From NCBI RefSeq assembly GCF_030506325.1, contig NZ_CP120683.1, positions 6,638,501 to 6,702,500 of the forward strand: DNA of 64,000 nt, read 5' to 3'. Positions 18,748-27,944 of this stretch are shown piece after piece. Numbering within the stretch: position 1 is the stretch's first letter; every line of letters starts with the position of its first letter. The position numbers were made by a program, and so were the translations under genes. Source of the DNA: Tunicatimonas pelagia (GTDB lineage: Bacteria; Bacteroidota; Bacteroidia; Cytophagales; Cyclobacteriaceae). Below the pieces are notes generated by a model. The model saw only the letters and a list, made by a program, of their open reading frames with translations. It was not told where the DNA came from and ran no database searches.

Positions 18748-19728
18748 ATGAAAACTACGGTAATTGGTGTAGATTGCCCTATGAATCTTCCTGAGCATTT
18801 TATTAGTTGCGATTGGGGAACATCCAATTTTAGACTACGAGTGGTAGAGACGCACTCACTGGAGGTGCTGGCTGAACATAAAACTGATCGGGGGATAAAA
18901 GCACACTATGAAAAATATCAGTGTCAGCAGGAAGTCAGCCAGTTTCAGTTTTTTGCTCATTACCTTAAATCTCAACGGCAACAGTTACCGGAGGGGCATC
19001 GGCAGCACCGAATAGTGGTAGCGGGTATGGCTTCGTCCAATATCGGTTTGTGGGAGTTGCCCTACGCTACTCTGCCATTTTCCCAAGATGGTAAACAATT
19101 AGTACGGAAGCAAGTGGCTAAAGATGACCTAGACTTGCTGCTTATCTCCGGAGTTAGGAGCACCAACGGAATTATGCGCGGCGAAGAGGTTCAGGCCGTA
19201 GGCTTGGAAGAGCCTCTCCGACCTTATTCTGAGGGAATACTATTGCTCCCGGGGACTCACAGCAAGCATATTACTTTCGCTAATCAAGAGTTTCGGAGTT
19301 TTCGTACCTACATGACGGGCGAACTGTTTGACATAATTTCTAAACAAAGTATTCTATCCCGTTCGGTAGAGCCAGCTTCTTGGTCAGATGATCGGGCTCA
19401 AGCTTTTCAGGAAGGATTAGAGCTAGGGTTTTCGGGCCAGCTTTCGGCTAGCCTGTTTACTATCCGGGCTAACCACATTATCAGTAAACACAACCCAAAA
19501 GATAGTTATTATCAGCTCAGCGGTATGCTCATTGGCGATGAGCTAGCTTATTTGAAAGATAAATCGGAAACCATTATTTTAGCCGCGCCCGATCCGGTGT
19601 TTAGTCTTTACCAGCAGGCACTAAAGTCGATAATTGAGCCTCAGCAGCTAGTGCTCTTAGGCGGTAAAGTACTAGAGAAAGCATTGTTAATTGGCCAAAA
19701 GAAAATACTAGCGTTACATGGCAACTGA
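18748..19728 (+). CDS. dgoK: 2-keto-3-deoxygalactonate kinase
   Basis: A DgoK-family sugar-acid kinase that phosphorylates 2-dehydro-3-deoxygalactonate in the De Ley-Doudoroff galactose/galactonate route. The ATP-binding D-W-G-T-S-N-F-R motif stands at residues 25-32 and the family-typical G-T-H-S-K-H-I and G-E-L-F-D-I are near residues 177-200. The length of 326 residues is usual. An internal ATG 36 bases in is a possible alternative start. The gene overlaps the aldolase by 11 bases, a sign of translational coupling, and the two complete the last steps to pyruvate and glyceraldehyde-3-phosphate. Confidence 0.92.
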   Translation: MKTTVIGVDCPMNLPEHFISCDWGTSNFRLRVVETHSLEVLAEHKTDRGIKAHYEKYQCQQEVSQFQFFAHYLKSQRQQLPEGHRQHRIVVAGMASSNIGLWELPYATLPFSQDGKQLVRKQVAKDDLDLLLISGVRSTNGIMRGEEVQAVGLEEPLRPYSEGILLLPGTHSKHITFANQEFRSFRTYMTGELFDIISKQSILSRSVEPASWSDDRAQAFQEGLELGFSGQLSASLFTIRANHIISKHNPKDSYYQLSGMLIGDELAYLKDKSETIILAAPDPVFSLYQQALKSIIEPQQLVLLGGKVLEKALLIGQKKILALHGN

Positions 19729-20368
19729 CTCATCATTTTCTTGGGAAAGGTACTACCAAGCTCCGATAGTTGGCATTGTCCGGAGTTTGCCATTAGACAC
19801 TATCCGTCCGATCACGCAAGTTTATCAAGATGCCGGGCTGTTTACATTGGAAATTACCATGAACACTCCAGGAGCACCCAAAATAATTTCATTACTAAGG
19901 AAAGAGTTTCCGGGCATGAATATCGGGGCTGGAACTGTTTGTACGATGAATGACCTTACGCTTGCTCTGAATGCCGGAGCGCAATTTATCGTAACTCCAA
20001 TTTTAGACGAGCGGGTGGTTAAGCACACAGTAGCCCGGCAAATACCGATTTTTCCGGGTGCCTATTCTCCCACAGAGATTCACCAGGCTTGGTCGTGGGG
20101 GGCAGCCGCAGTGAAGGTGTTTCCGGCTACCCAACTAGGCGTGCAGTTTATCAAAGACATTTTAGCTCCTCTCAATCAGATTAAGCTACTTCCCACTGGG
20201 GGTGTTTCCCAGGAAAATATTCGCTCATTCTTCGTCGCTGGGGCGGTAGGCGTAGGCATGGGAAGTTCGCTGCTGGATAAGCAGTTAATCGAAGAGAAAG
20301 ATTTTGATAGCCTAAATCAGCACTTCATTAAAATAAAGGGTGAAATACAAGATTTTATCCAGTCGTAG
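19718..20368 (+). CDS. dgoA: 2-dehydro-3-deoxy-6-phosphogalactonate/gluconate aldolase
   Basis: A class I KDPG/KDPGal aldolase of 216 residues. The Schiff-base lysine is K133 in A-V-K-V-F-P-A, the general acid/base E45 is in L-E-I-T-M, and phosphate-binding G-A-G-T-V and P-T-G-G-V are present. Coupled to dgoK by an 11-base overlap, which argues for the galactonate branch, although Eda-type enzymes can act on both epimers. Confidence 0.92.
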   Translation: MATDSSFSWERYYQAPIVGIVRSLPLDTIRPITQVYQDAGLFTLEITMNTPGAPKIISLLRKEFPGMNIGAGTVCTMNDLTLALNAGAQFIVTPILDERVVKHTVARQIPIFPGAYSPTEIHQAWSWGAAAVKVFPATQLGVQFIKDILAPLNQIKLLPTGGVSQENIRSFFVAGAVGVGMGSSLLDKQLIEEKDFDSLNQHFIKIKGEIQDFIQS

Positions 20369-20402
20369 GTCCTTCCGCCGAAGAAAGCGATTGTAATTTA
20401 AC

Positions 20403-21419
20403 TTACTTCGCACTTAAAACGCCGCGCCTTAGCTGGCTGGGAGGCACTCCAAATCGCCGTTTGAAAGCAGTGGTAAAGTGAGATGCATACTGGTAGCCAC
20501 ACTGTTCGGAAACTTCAGTAATGGTTTTGTCTTTTTCTTCTAATAGCATCTCACGAGCTTGTACCATTTTTCTTTCAAGAAGATAACCAAAGACAGTGGT
20601 GCCAAATAAAGATTTGAAGCCTTTCTTGAGCGTAAACTCGTTCGTGCCTACTTGCTTGGCTAATGCGCCTAATGAATGAGGAGTGTTCACATTGGTTTCA
20701 ATAATTTCTCGAACAGCGTACATCCGGTCTATATCGGCTTTTTTCAAATAATTGGACGATGCCTGATGATGAGTATTCTGATCGGCGATTATTTGCTCTA
20801 GTTGAAGCAGTAACAATTCAATGACCCGGGCCTCTACCAGCATTTTCTTCAGTGGCCCGGTTCGCTCGCAGTGCATGATTTCGTGGATAATCATTCGCAT
20901 ACGGGCACTAATCGGTCGGTTCCGATCAACGAGTAGGCTTGTTCGTTGCTGAGTAAGTGATTTTCGGAATTCCTCAAATGCTACATGTTCCGGTAGATAT
21001 TTCTTAAAAAGACTAGGCATAACATTCACTTCAAACACTTCCATACGAGGGTTAGTAGCCCAAGTTGACCGCCCCTTAAAACCCGCTGCGTACAAAATAT
21101 TATGTTCGTTCTGGCTGAAGTTATACTGCTTTTTGGTGTGCAGATCAGTAGTTTGCACCTGACCGCCGAGAGCAAAATGCATTTCTACCGATTCAAAATC
21201 ACTCTCAAAGTTTATGAGCGTATTTTTTCTAGGAGCTAAATGCCCGTAGCCAATGTGCATCCCTTCAAAAAAAAGCTCTCGATAATCTCCTTGCCCAAGC
21301 CAAGGGTCGGCTCGATGAACCCGTTCGGTGATAGCTTTGGTATTATCATGAAAACCAGCCGGGTAGTGGTGCTCAATTTTATTATCAACTATATCGGTGG
21401 CGTGCAGTCGTACTTTCAT
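20403..21419 (-). CDS. AraC-family regulator, PchR-like
   Basis: A 338-residue regulator with an N-terminal ligand-binding part (F-F-E-G-M-H-I-G-Y-G near residue 49 is the family hallmark) and two C-terminal AraC helix-turn-helix motifs (about 240-338, with T-N-E-F-T-L-K-K-G-F and Y-A-S-H-F-T-T-A-F-K-R-R-F-G). It is paralogous to the regulator at 45087 and to the broken copies at 42473 and 43213. PchR-type members sense ferric siderophores and activate uptake genes. A Fur-like palindrome lies 85-101 bases upstream of its start, which supports iron control. Confidence 0.88.
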   Translation of the reverse strand: MKVRLHATDIVDNKIEHHYPAGFHDNTKAITERVHRADPWLGQGDYRELFFEGMHIGYGHLAPRKNTLINFESDFESVEMHFALGGQVQTTDLHTKKQYNFSQNEHNILYAAGFKGRSTWATNPRMEVFEVNVMPSLFKKYLPEHVAFEEFRKSLTQQRTSLLVDRNRPISARMRMIIHEIMHCERTGPLKKMLVEARVIELLLLQLEQIIADQNTHHQASSNYLKKADIDRMYAVREIIETNVNTPHSLGALAKQVGTNEFTLKKGFKSLFGTTVFGYLLERKMVQAREMLLEEKDKTITEVSEQCGYQYASHFTTAFKRRFGVPPSQLRRGVLSAK

Positions 21420-21503
21420 CTTTTCCGTTTTGCGTAGATTTTATTCCGCGTAGAGTTACCTACCCGGATGATTTCGTCAATTTCTTTGTGGAAGATATAA
21501 TTA

Positions 21504-21520
21504 TTTAGAATAATTCTAAA
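21504..21520. promoter_or_regulatory. Fur-superfamily-type box, perfect palindrome
   Basis: TTTAGAATAATTCTAAA is a perfect 8-1-8 inverted repeat containing the 7-1-7 layout of Fur/PerR/Zur boxes. On the minus strand it is preceded by TATTTTG, one base short of the TAnnTTTG consensus, so it would sit just downstream of a promoter for the AraC gene. Two near-identical sites are at 36550 and 46336. Confidence 0.7.
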
Positions 21521-21590
21521 CAAAATAGTGAAAAAATGCGTAATAATTTTTAGGTTTTACTAAAAAAATTTTTAGCTTAATCTAAATTAG

Positions 21591-21598
21591 TATATTTG
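21591..21598 (+). promoter_or_regulatory. Putative -7 box TATATTTG
   Basis: Exact TAnnTTTG match, oriented towards the 21829 gene but about 230 bases before it. The long leader is unexplained. Confidence 0.4.
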
Positions 21599-21828
21599 TA
21601 AAGGTTTTTTTGTGATTATTTAGCTGCACCCTATGGTCAGGGTAGTGATAAAAAATAGCGATAGATGAATCTGCGTAGTCAGTGCTTGGTAGTATTTAAC
21701 AAGACTTCCTAAGTTTTGTGCCTCAATAGTACGAAGGTGTATTGTTGCGGAAATTTCGGAAGGCTCCGGCAACTAGTAGAATGCTTCTTCCACCACCACA
21801 TAAGATCACTTAGAGTTTAAAAAATGAT

Positions 21829-22689
21829 ATGAGGAAGAAAATTAAATGGGGATTATTAGCAGTTTTTGGGGGAATAATAGCTTTTGTGCTTTTCGTATTT
21901 ATTGAGGACTTGACTTATGACAAAAGCAAAACAGATACTGAAATGAAAGAGCAGAAGAAGGCATTGGTTCTAACTTGGGAAGCTGATAATCAGCGTGATT
22001 TTTGGAATAGCTACAGGAGTGATATACACCCTATCATTGATGATTTGCACCAGAAACAACAGATCAGTCAGGTGCTTCCTTTTGAACACAAGCCGTTACG
22101 TTATCAGGAGAGTGCGAAGCGTTGGACTAACTGTATTATACTGATGCTATCCGATGAAGTCTATCATTCTGAATTCTCTTTGTCTCTCATTTCCTCAATT
22201 GAAAAATCTGCCTTACGTGAAGATTTTCGCTCATTAGATGTAATGAAAATTCAGCGAGGATTAGACATGTTTTATCCGGCGAAAAATGGAATTGAAAGAG
22301 AGCCTAAACTCAATCAAACCATAGAGTATCTTTTCTCCAAACCTGAAGCAAGAGAGCAGTACTACGAAGACCAATACCGCTTTTCCGGTCCGGCTATGCA
22401 GGACTTACACCATCGGGATAAAGCGGGCAGATTTATTGGTTTTGAGTTGGAAGAACGGATATTCGCATCAGCAAATGTGCCCCAGTGGGATGTAATCCAC
22501 ATTATTGGCTTCACCACTTGGCAAGAGATTAAAGCTGCTCCCTTTTTTTATGGAACTTGGAATAAGCACGCCGAAAGAGCTTTTGGTGAGGGAATGACCT
22601 TTAAGAAAAAAGTGGCGGAGTGGAATAAAATCCGCACCAATGTGAAAAGCTCAGCCAAACAAAATTTTTCCATGACTTTAAGGAAATAG
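21829..22689 (+). CDS. Membrane-anchored protein of unknown function
   Basis: A 286-residue protein with one N-terminal transmembrane helix (about residues 8-26) and a soluble remainder rich in charged residues. I do not recognise the family. A conserved-looking segment near the C-terminus (W-D-V-I-H-I-I-G-F-T-T-W-Q-E-I) has the strand-helix pattern of dimeric alpha-beta barrel domains, which is only a suggestion. The next gene follows after 6 bases, so the two are almost certainly co-transcribed. Confidence 0.7.
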   Translation: MRKKIKWGLLAVFGGIIAFVLFVFIEDLTYDKSKTDTEMKEQKKALVLTWEADNQRDFWNSYRSDIHPIIDDLHQKQQISQVLPFEHKPLRYQESAKRWTNCIILMLSDEVYHSEFSLSLISSIEKSALREDFRSLDVMKIQRGLDMFYPAKNGIEREPKLNQTIEYLFSKPEAREQYYEDQYRFSGPAMQDLHHRDKAGRFIGFELEERIFASANVPQWDVIHIIGFTTWQEIKAAPFFYGTWNKHAERAFGEGMTFKKKVAEWNKIRTNVKSSAKQNFSMTLRK

Positions 22690-22695
22690 GTTAAA

Positions 22696-23424
22696 ATGGC
22701 TTCATCGAAAAATCAAGGTAGTATGAAAAGTGACTTCCACATTACACTAAGCATACAGTCTATTAGACTATGTATACTTATAGGTCTTTTTGCATCAGTA
22801 ACTGTTGTTGTCTGTAATACAATTCTCTATTCTTATGGGAATATAGCATTTTGGCCTCAATGGGCATTAAACCTAGCCTATTGGGCGGGATCGATGGTAT
22901 TGGCTTTCGCCGCATTGGGATTTGTTCCCACTTACTTTGCTCTTAGACCTGCTGGACAATTTTGGGCAATCGTTACCAGCGGGTTCTTAGCCTACTTTGT
23001 TGCTCTCGGCTCCGTAGGTCACGGTTCATTCTTTCCTTATTACAGTATTTTACAAGCAATTGAAGTCAATCCAAAAGAAAAAATAATAGAAGATTTGCTC
23101 GTTCCCATTCAGACGTATAATCAATTTCTTTTCCTGGTTTGCATCCTTATTTTATTGTTAGGTTCTGTGTTTTATTCGGTTTTGATACTGGTAAAACCAA
23201 CCGTTTACCCCAAGTGGATGGCATTCTGTAATCCGGCCTTGATTACATTACCAATTTATATATTAGCAAGTACCGAAGGCATATATCCACCACTAAAAAT
23301 AGTAGCTAATGGCATTGGGTTCCACTTAGGGCTTTCCAGTCACTTTCTTCTCACTTATTATTTTCTTCGTCAAAGCTCAGAACGAGGAAAAATGCGAACT
23401 GATATAAAAGTTAGTACCGACTAA
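22696..23424 (+). CDS. Six-helix membrane protein of unknown function
   Basis: A 242-residue protein with about six hydrophobic segments (near residues 18-38, 50-70, 75-95, 140-160, 170-190, 205-225) and a short polar tail. The layout resembles DUF6796-type membrane proteins, but this was judged by eye. It starts 6 bases after the preceding unknown gene. An internal ATG 45 bases in would also serve as a start. Confidence 0.7.
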   Translation: MASSKNQGSMKSDFHITLSIQSIRLCILIGLFASVTVVVCNTILYSYGNIAFWPQWALNLAYWAGSMVLAFAALGFVPTYFALRPAGQFWAIVTSGFLAYFVALGSVGHGSFFPYYSILQAIEVNPKEKIIEDLLVPIQTYNQFLFLVCILILLLGSVFYSVLILVKPTVYPKWMAFCNPALITLPIYILASTEGIYPPLKIVANGIGFHLGLSSHFLLTYYFLRQSSERGKMRTDIKVSTD

Positions 23425-23504
23425 AATTACAAACACACTAAAAAGCTGGGTATAATGCCAGACGACAAGTCGTCATATGCCCTTCTACTAAAATCGTCAA
23501 CTCT

Positions 23505-24893
23505 ATGGATATAAGCAGTCAGCAAAAAGTATTGGTACTTCAAGAGGACCTTAAAAAAGTGATGTGGAAGCTATCGCTCCCGGCTATAGCCGCTATGGTA
23601 CTGTTTGGGCTTAATGCCTTTATGGATACCGTATATATCGGGCGATTGATGAACGAGACGGCACTAGCAGGAGTAGCCTTGGCTTATCCTCTCACTGCTA
23701 TTATGATGGGACTTGGTTCTTGGGCAGGTACGGGCGCGGGTAATTTGCTCAGTATTGTTCTAGGGAAAAACGATGAGAAAACCCAACGAAAAATAATAGG
23801 AAACGCCACCTTGTTCATGCTGCTAACAACCACGGTGTTTGCCCTTCCGGCCTACCTTTTCGCCGATAGTTTGATCCAGATAATGGGCGGTTCCGGCGAA
23901 GTGTTGACTTACGGGACAGAATATCTACAAATAACCCTGTTGGCTTCACCACTTTGGGTTTACGGCCTAGGTCTCAATTTCATTGTTCGAGCCGAAGGCA
24001 AGATGAAGGAAGCGGCGATCATGATGAGCTACGGCCTCGGGGTTAACTTAGTACTGACCCCAATCTTTATATACTACCTAGATATGGGAGTGGCCGGGGC
24101 TGCCTGGGCGACTAACATTGGAATGCTGATCTACTGCCTGACGGGTTATCTTTATTTCCAGCAGGGGCGAGCCTCCTTTCGTGCCGATATCCATTCACTT
24201 TCTTATGATCAGTCTGTGTTTCAGTCCATTGCTAAAATGGGCTTTCCAGGATTTATTCTTACGGTTATGAGTTTGGTACAGGCGGTGGTAGTTTTTAATG
24301 CTATCACCGGGATAGGAACTGAAGACGATCTAGCCTTTTTTGCGGCGGCGAACCGTATCCAGCTTTTTCTTATGACTCCACTGTTTGGGTTAATGCGTGC
24401 CCTGCAACCCGTAGTGGGCATCAACTTCGGGGCAGGACAGTACGAGCGAGTGAAGCAAGCCCTGCTGTTATTTTGTAAAACTGGCTTCTGGCTCATCGCT
24501 CCTTTCTGGTTATTGCTGACGCTCTTCCCCGCCGCCAGTCTCAGTTTGGTATTGCCCGATATGGTGTTTAGCCCGGCTGATTTATTCCACTTTCGGGTGT
24601 ACGCGCTCGTACTTCCTTTTTTACCTTTCGTCTTTATGTCGCTCACCTACCTACCCGCCATTGAGCAACCCAAGTACGCCAGCATTGTCGGCCTCGCCCG
24701 GCAGGTAGTTTTTTACGTGCCTGTAATGCTACTGCTACCGAAGTGGATTGGTATTGGCGGGGTATACTATGGGTCTACGGCCATTGATATTATACTAACC
24801 GGCTGGTTAGTATACATCGTTTGGCAAACATTCCGCTCATTCCGAGCGGATCAACCTGAAACTGAAAAACCTAAAGTAAAAACTGCACTTTGA
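23505..24893 (+). CDS. MATE-family multidrug/sodium antiporter
   Basis: A 462-residue protein with twelve hydrophobic segments and the MATE signature features: L-P-A-I-A near the first helix, Y-I-G-R-L in the first loop, and the mirrored L-I-V/L-Q-P pattern (A-L-Q-P-V-V-G-I-N-F-G-A-G) at the start of the second half near residue 303. It exports organic cations in exchange for sodium or protons. It stands alone between unknown genes, with an inverted repeat after it. Confidence 0.9.
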   Translation: MDISSQQKVLVLQEDLKKVMWKLSLPAIAAMVLFGLNAFMDTVYIGRLMNETALAGVALAYPLTAIMMGLGSWAGTGAGNLLSIVLGKNDEKTQRKIIGNATLFMLLTTTVFALPAYLFADSLIQIMGGSGEVLTYGTEYLQITLLASPLWVYGLGLNFIVRAEGKMKEAAIMMSYGLGVNLVLTPIFIYYLDMGVAGAAWATNIGMLIYCLTGYLYFQQGRASFRADIHSLSYDQSVFQSIAKMGFPGFILTVMSLVQAVVVFNAITGIGTEDDLAFFAAANRIQLFLMTPLFGLMRALQPVVGINFGAGQYERVKQALLLFCKTGFWLIAPFWLLLTLFPAASLSLVLPDMVFSPADLFHFRVYALVLPFLPFVFMSLTYLPAIEQPKYASIVGLARQVVFYVPVMLLLPKWIGIGGVYYGSTAIDIILTGWLVYIVWQTFRSFRADQPETEKPKVKTAL

Positions 24894-24929
24894 TTTTAGA
24901 AGTAGAAATATGGTAAACCATTGTAGCTC

Positions 24930-24958
24930 TCTTGTAATCTGGTTTTCTGCTTACAAGA
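24930..24958 (+). terminator. Possible weak terminator hairpin
   Basis: TCTTGTAA and TTACAAGA form a perfect 8-bp stem with a 13-nt loop 37 bases after the MATE stop codon. There is no T run, so termination is uncertain. Confidence 0.3.
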
Positions 24959-25042
24959 TTCTCCGAACTCTTCGTAAAACGCTCGTTGGTTTTGGCAAGG
25001 ATAGGTTTCTTTTTTACCTTACTCTCTAATTACTAAGACTAC

Positions 25043-26263
25043 ATGGAAACAACACTTGCTTCTAAAACTGTTGCTGCCCCTTTGCCTCAGGCAAGTGCAG
25101 CTTCCCTGCTGCTCAATATCCCTTGGTTTATCTACGCCACCGTGTTTGCCTCTTTATGCATTGTGGTGGGCCTAATCTGGGATATTTCCTGGCACATGAG
25201 CATTGGTCGCGACGGATTACTATCCCCTCCTCATCTAGCTATGTACTTGGGGGCTATCATTGCGGGCACTTTCTCTGGCTACCAGGTACTTCAGACGACT
25301 TTCGCGGGAAAAGAAGTCCAGAAGAAGCAATCGGTGCGTTTCTGGGGCATTTTCTACAGCTCATTAGGAGCATTATTCTGTATCTGGGGAGCGTTGGCAA
25401 TGCTCACCTCAGCCCCTTTTGACGATTGGTGGCACGATACCTACGGACTGGATGTAACGATTCTTTCCCCGCCCCACACCGTGCTGGCTCTCGGTATGAT
25501 GACCATTCAGTTCGGGGCGATTATTTCCGTGTTGGCTCTGCAAAACCGAACGGATGCTACGGATTTGCCTGTCGACCTTCAGCAGCGACGGCAACGTAGG
25601 CTTCAAGTATTTTACATTATTGCTGCGGGATTTTTTCTGACGATGCTATTTATAATTGCCTCGGAGTTTCAGGGGCGGCATGACATGCATCGCAGTAGTT
25701 TTTATATCATTGGTGGAGGACTTTACACTTTTCTGCTCAGTGCCATCGCCCGCTCATCCCCCCTGAAGTGGGCGGCTACTGCTACCACTGCGGTATATAT
25801 GACGGTACTCATGCTGATGAACTGGATACTGCCGCTATTTTCAGCTAAGCCGATGCTAGGGCCCATTCTGAATCATATCGATCACTTTCAGGCTTTTGAC
25901 TTTCCACTCTTACTGATTTTTCCGGCCCTCACCATTGATGGGGTACTTAACCGTTTCCGTGGTAAAAACGATTGGCTACAAGCTTTGGTGATAGCGGTGC
26001 TATTCATTGGGGTTTTTGCGGCAGTGCAGTGGCCTTTCGGTGATTTTCTGATGTCGCCCTACGCTCGTAATGGGTTCTTCGGCACCGAGACATGGTACTT
26101 TAGTAATAACCCTGACTGGGAGTACCGTTATGCCTTCGCTCCCTGGATGGAGACGACCGGATGGAATCTGGTTGTCGGATTACTAACGGCGGTAGGAGTG
26201 TCGGTGCTGACTACCCGCTTAGGCCTGTACTGGGGCCGTTGGATGCAGCAAGTTCGTCGGTAA
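25043..26263 (+). CDS. Polytopic membrane protein with duplicated WH...LSPPH motif
   Basis: A 406-residue protein with roughly ten hydrophobic segments. Two copies of an unusual motif are visible: W50-H51-x3-G-x-D-x2-L-S-P-P-H64 and W130-H131-x3-G-x-D-x3-L-S-P-P-H145, each at a membrane boundary. Four paired histidines in equivalent positions suggest haem or metal-ion coordination. I do not recognise the family. The next gene starts 20 bases downstream and encodes a protein with duplicated H-x-H motifs, so the pair probably works together. Confidence 0.72.
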   Translation: METTLASKTVAAPLPQASAASLLLNIPWFIYATVFASLCIVVGLIWDISWHMSIGRDGLLSPPHLAMYLGAIIAGTFSGYQVLQTTFAGKEVQKKQSVRFWGIFYSSLGALFCIWGALAMLTSAPFDDWWHDTYGLDVTILSPPHTVLALGMMTIQFGAIISVLALQNRTDATDLPVDLQQRRQRRLQVFYIIAAGFFLTMLFIIASEFQGRHDMHRSSFYIIGGGLYTFLLSAIARSSPLKWAATATTAVYMTVLMLMNWILPLFSAKPMLGPILNHIDHFQAFDFPLLLIFPALTIDGVLNRFRGKNDWLQALVIAVLFIGVFAAVQWPFGDFLMSPYARNGFFGTETWYFSNNPDWEYRYAFAPWMETTGWNLVVGLLTAVGVSVLTTRLGLYWGRWMQQVRR

Positions 26264-26282
26264 CCTAATTAAAACGAATCAG

Positions 26283-27944
26283 ATGAAGGTTGTAAAAATT
26301 CTTTTGACAGGTATGGGCTTTCTGCTGGCTTTGAGTACCCAAGCCCACGTAGGGAGTCCCGGAGTGGTGTTTGAGGGTAAAGCCGGGCCGTATTCGCTAC
26401 TGGTGAGTATTGACCCGCCCGAGGTAATCCCCGGGACTGCTCAAGTGCAAATCATTGTCGATAACGGGATAATTGACCACATTTGGGTGAAGCCGATCTA
26501 CTGGTACGCGGGCGATGAAGGCTCACCTTCGCCCGATGAAGCCCTGCCTTCCGAAGAAAATTCCCTTCAATACGAAGGAATGGTTTGGCTGATGTCTAGT
26601 GGCACGGCTAGTTTAGAAATAACTGTAGAAGGTGCTCAAGGAAAGGGAGTAGTGGTGGTACCGGTAATGGCTGCATCCACCGCTCAAAAGGAGATGGAGC
26701 CATTATTAGGATGGGTACTGGCTGGACTAGGCATACTATTGGTCGTGCTGATGGTGACGATCATTGGGGCTAGCGTCAGCGACGGAACATTGTCACCCGA
26801 TCAGCCGTTTACACCCCGCCATCGTCGTCAGCGCTGGGTAGGGGCCGGAATAGCCCTGCTCGTATTGAGCTTGGTGCTATACGGGGGGAACTCTTGGTGG
26901 CAAAATTGGGCGGATCGTTATCAGCGCTACATGTACCGCCCGTTCCAGGCCACCTCAACAATTCTGGAAACGGAGGAAGGGAAAGTATTGAACTTCGCTA
27001 TTGATACTACCTACCTTTCGTACCGGGGGGAAGGTAGCCGAACCAGCTACTTCATTCCCGACCACGGTAAGCTGATGCATATGTTCTTGATTCGGGAGGG
27101 AAGCTTAGATGCCTTTGCCCATTTGCACCCTCAGCGGGTAGATACGCTAAACTACCAAGTAAAACTACCACCGCTGCCGCAGGGTCGGTACTTCGTCTAC
27201 GCCGACGTAGTTCGTTGGAACGGTTTTGCTGAAACCATCGCCGATACGGTAGATATCCCTGAAACTCCACTACCCGCTCGCCTCGCCTCGGTCACTGAAG
27301 CTGATCTTTACGTCGATCCCGACGATACGTATATCATCTCTAATCCGGTGGGAAACCAGAAACCACAGTTACAGGCTAATCAGATTGTAGTCTGTGGCAA
27401 ACCCGGCATTGATACACCGCTGCCGGACGGTTCTACGGCTATCTGGGAGCACGAGGCCAATGAGCCACTCGTAGTTGGTAAGCTATATCCGATGACCTTT
27501 GCCATTCAAGATCCAGAAGGGAATCCAGCCCAACTAGAACCCTACATGGGTATGATGGGACACATGGTGGTATTTAAAAACGACGGCAGTGTGTACGTTC
27601 ATCTACACCCGGTCGGAAACTACTCTATGGCCTCGCAGTCGGTACTGGAGAGCCGCATTGCCGAGGATCAAACCCTGCCTACCTTGCCTGACCCTGTACA
27701 GTTCACGGATAGCATCAACCAATTGGTAGCATCCATTCGGGCAATGAGTGATCCAGAGCGGGAAGGTTTTTTGATGGAAGACATGGGGCACGATACGGAT
27801 GATGAAAGCGGAGCGCACGTTGGCCACTCCGTTGTCACTTTTCCCTACGTGTTCCCTGAAGCAGGCGACTACCGCATCTGGATACAGATGAAGCGGGTCG
27901 GACAGGTGCTCAACAGTGCTTTTGATGTAACGGTAAGTGAGTAG
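26283..27944 (+). CDS. Secreted/membrane protein with duplicated HLHP motifs
   Basis: A 553-residue protein with a signal peptide whose likely cleavage (T-Q-A before H-V-G) would leave a histidine at the mature N-terminus, as in CopC-like copper proteins. A beta-rich domain follows, then two transmembrane helices (about 140-165 and 183-203), then a large extracytoplasmic part with two similar modules: L-M-H266-M ... H280-L-H282-P and M-G-H427-M ... H440-L-H442-P. The His/Met content suggests copper or another soft metal. It is translated just after the 25043 gene. The function is not established. Confidence 0.7.
   Translation: MKVVKILLTGMGFLLALSTQAHVGSPGVVFEGKAGPYSLLVSIDPPEVIPGTAQVQIIVDNGIIDHIWVKPIYWYAGDEGSPSPDEALPSEENSLQYEGMVWLMSSGTASLEITVEGAQGKGVVVVPVMAASTAQKEMEPLLGWVLAGLGILLVVLMVTIIGASVSDGTLSPDQPFTPRHRRQRWVGAGIALLVLSLVLYGGNSWWQNWADRYQRYMYRPFQATSTILETEEGKVLNFAIDTTYLSYRGEGSRTSYFIPDHGKLMHMFLIREGSLDAFAHLHPQRVDTLNYQVKLPPLPQGRYFVYADVVRWNGFAETIADTVDIPETPLPARLASVTEADLYVDPDDTYIISNPVGNQKPQLQANQIVVCGKPGIDTPLPDGSTAIWEHEANEPLVVGKLYPMTFAIQDPEGNPAQLEPYMGMMGHMVVFKNDGSVYVHLHPVGNYSMASQSVLESRIAEDQTLPTLPDPVQFTDSINQLVASIRAMSDPEREGFLMEDMGHDTDDESGAHVGHSVVTFPYVFPEAGDYRIWIQMKRVGQVLNSAFDVTVSE

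Larger units (their letters stand above)
21420..21828. other. 409-bp AT-rich divergent regulatory region
   Basis: It holds the Fur-like palindrome at 21504, further AT-rich inverted repeats (for instance TTTTTAG near 21548 with CTAAAAA near 21560) and a consensus -7 box at 21591. No ORF could be supported. Confidence 0.6.

Noticed and set aside
21504-21520. PerR box rather than Fur box
   Set aside because: Architecture would allow it, but the neighbouring genes are iron-uptake genes, so Fur is the simpler reading; not excluded.
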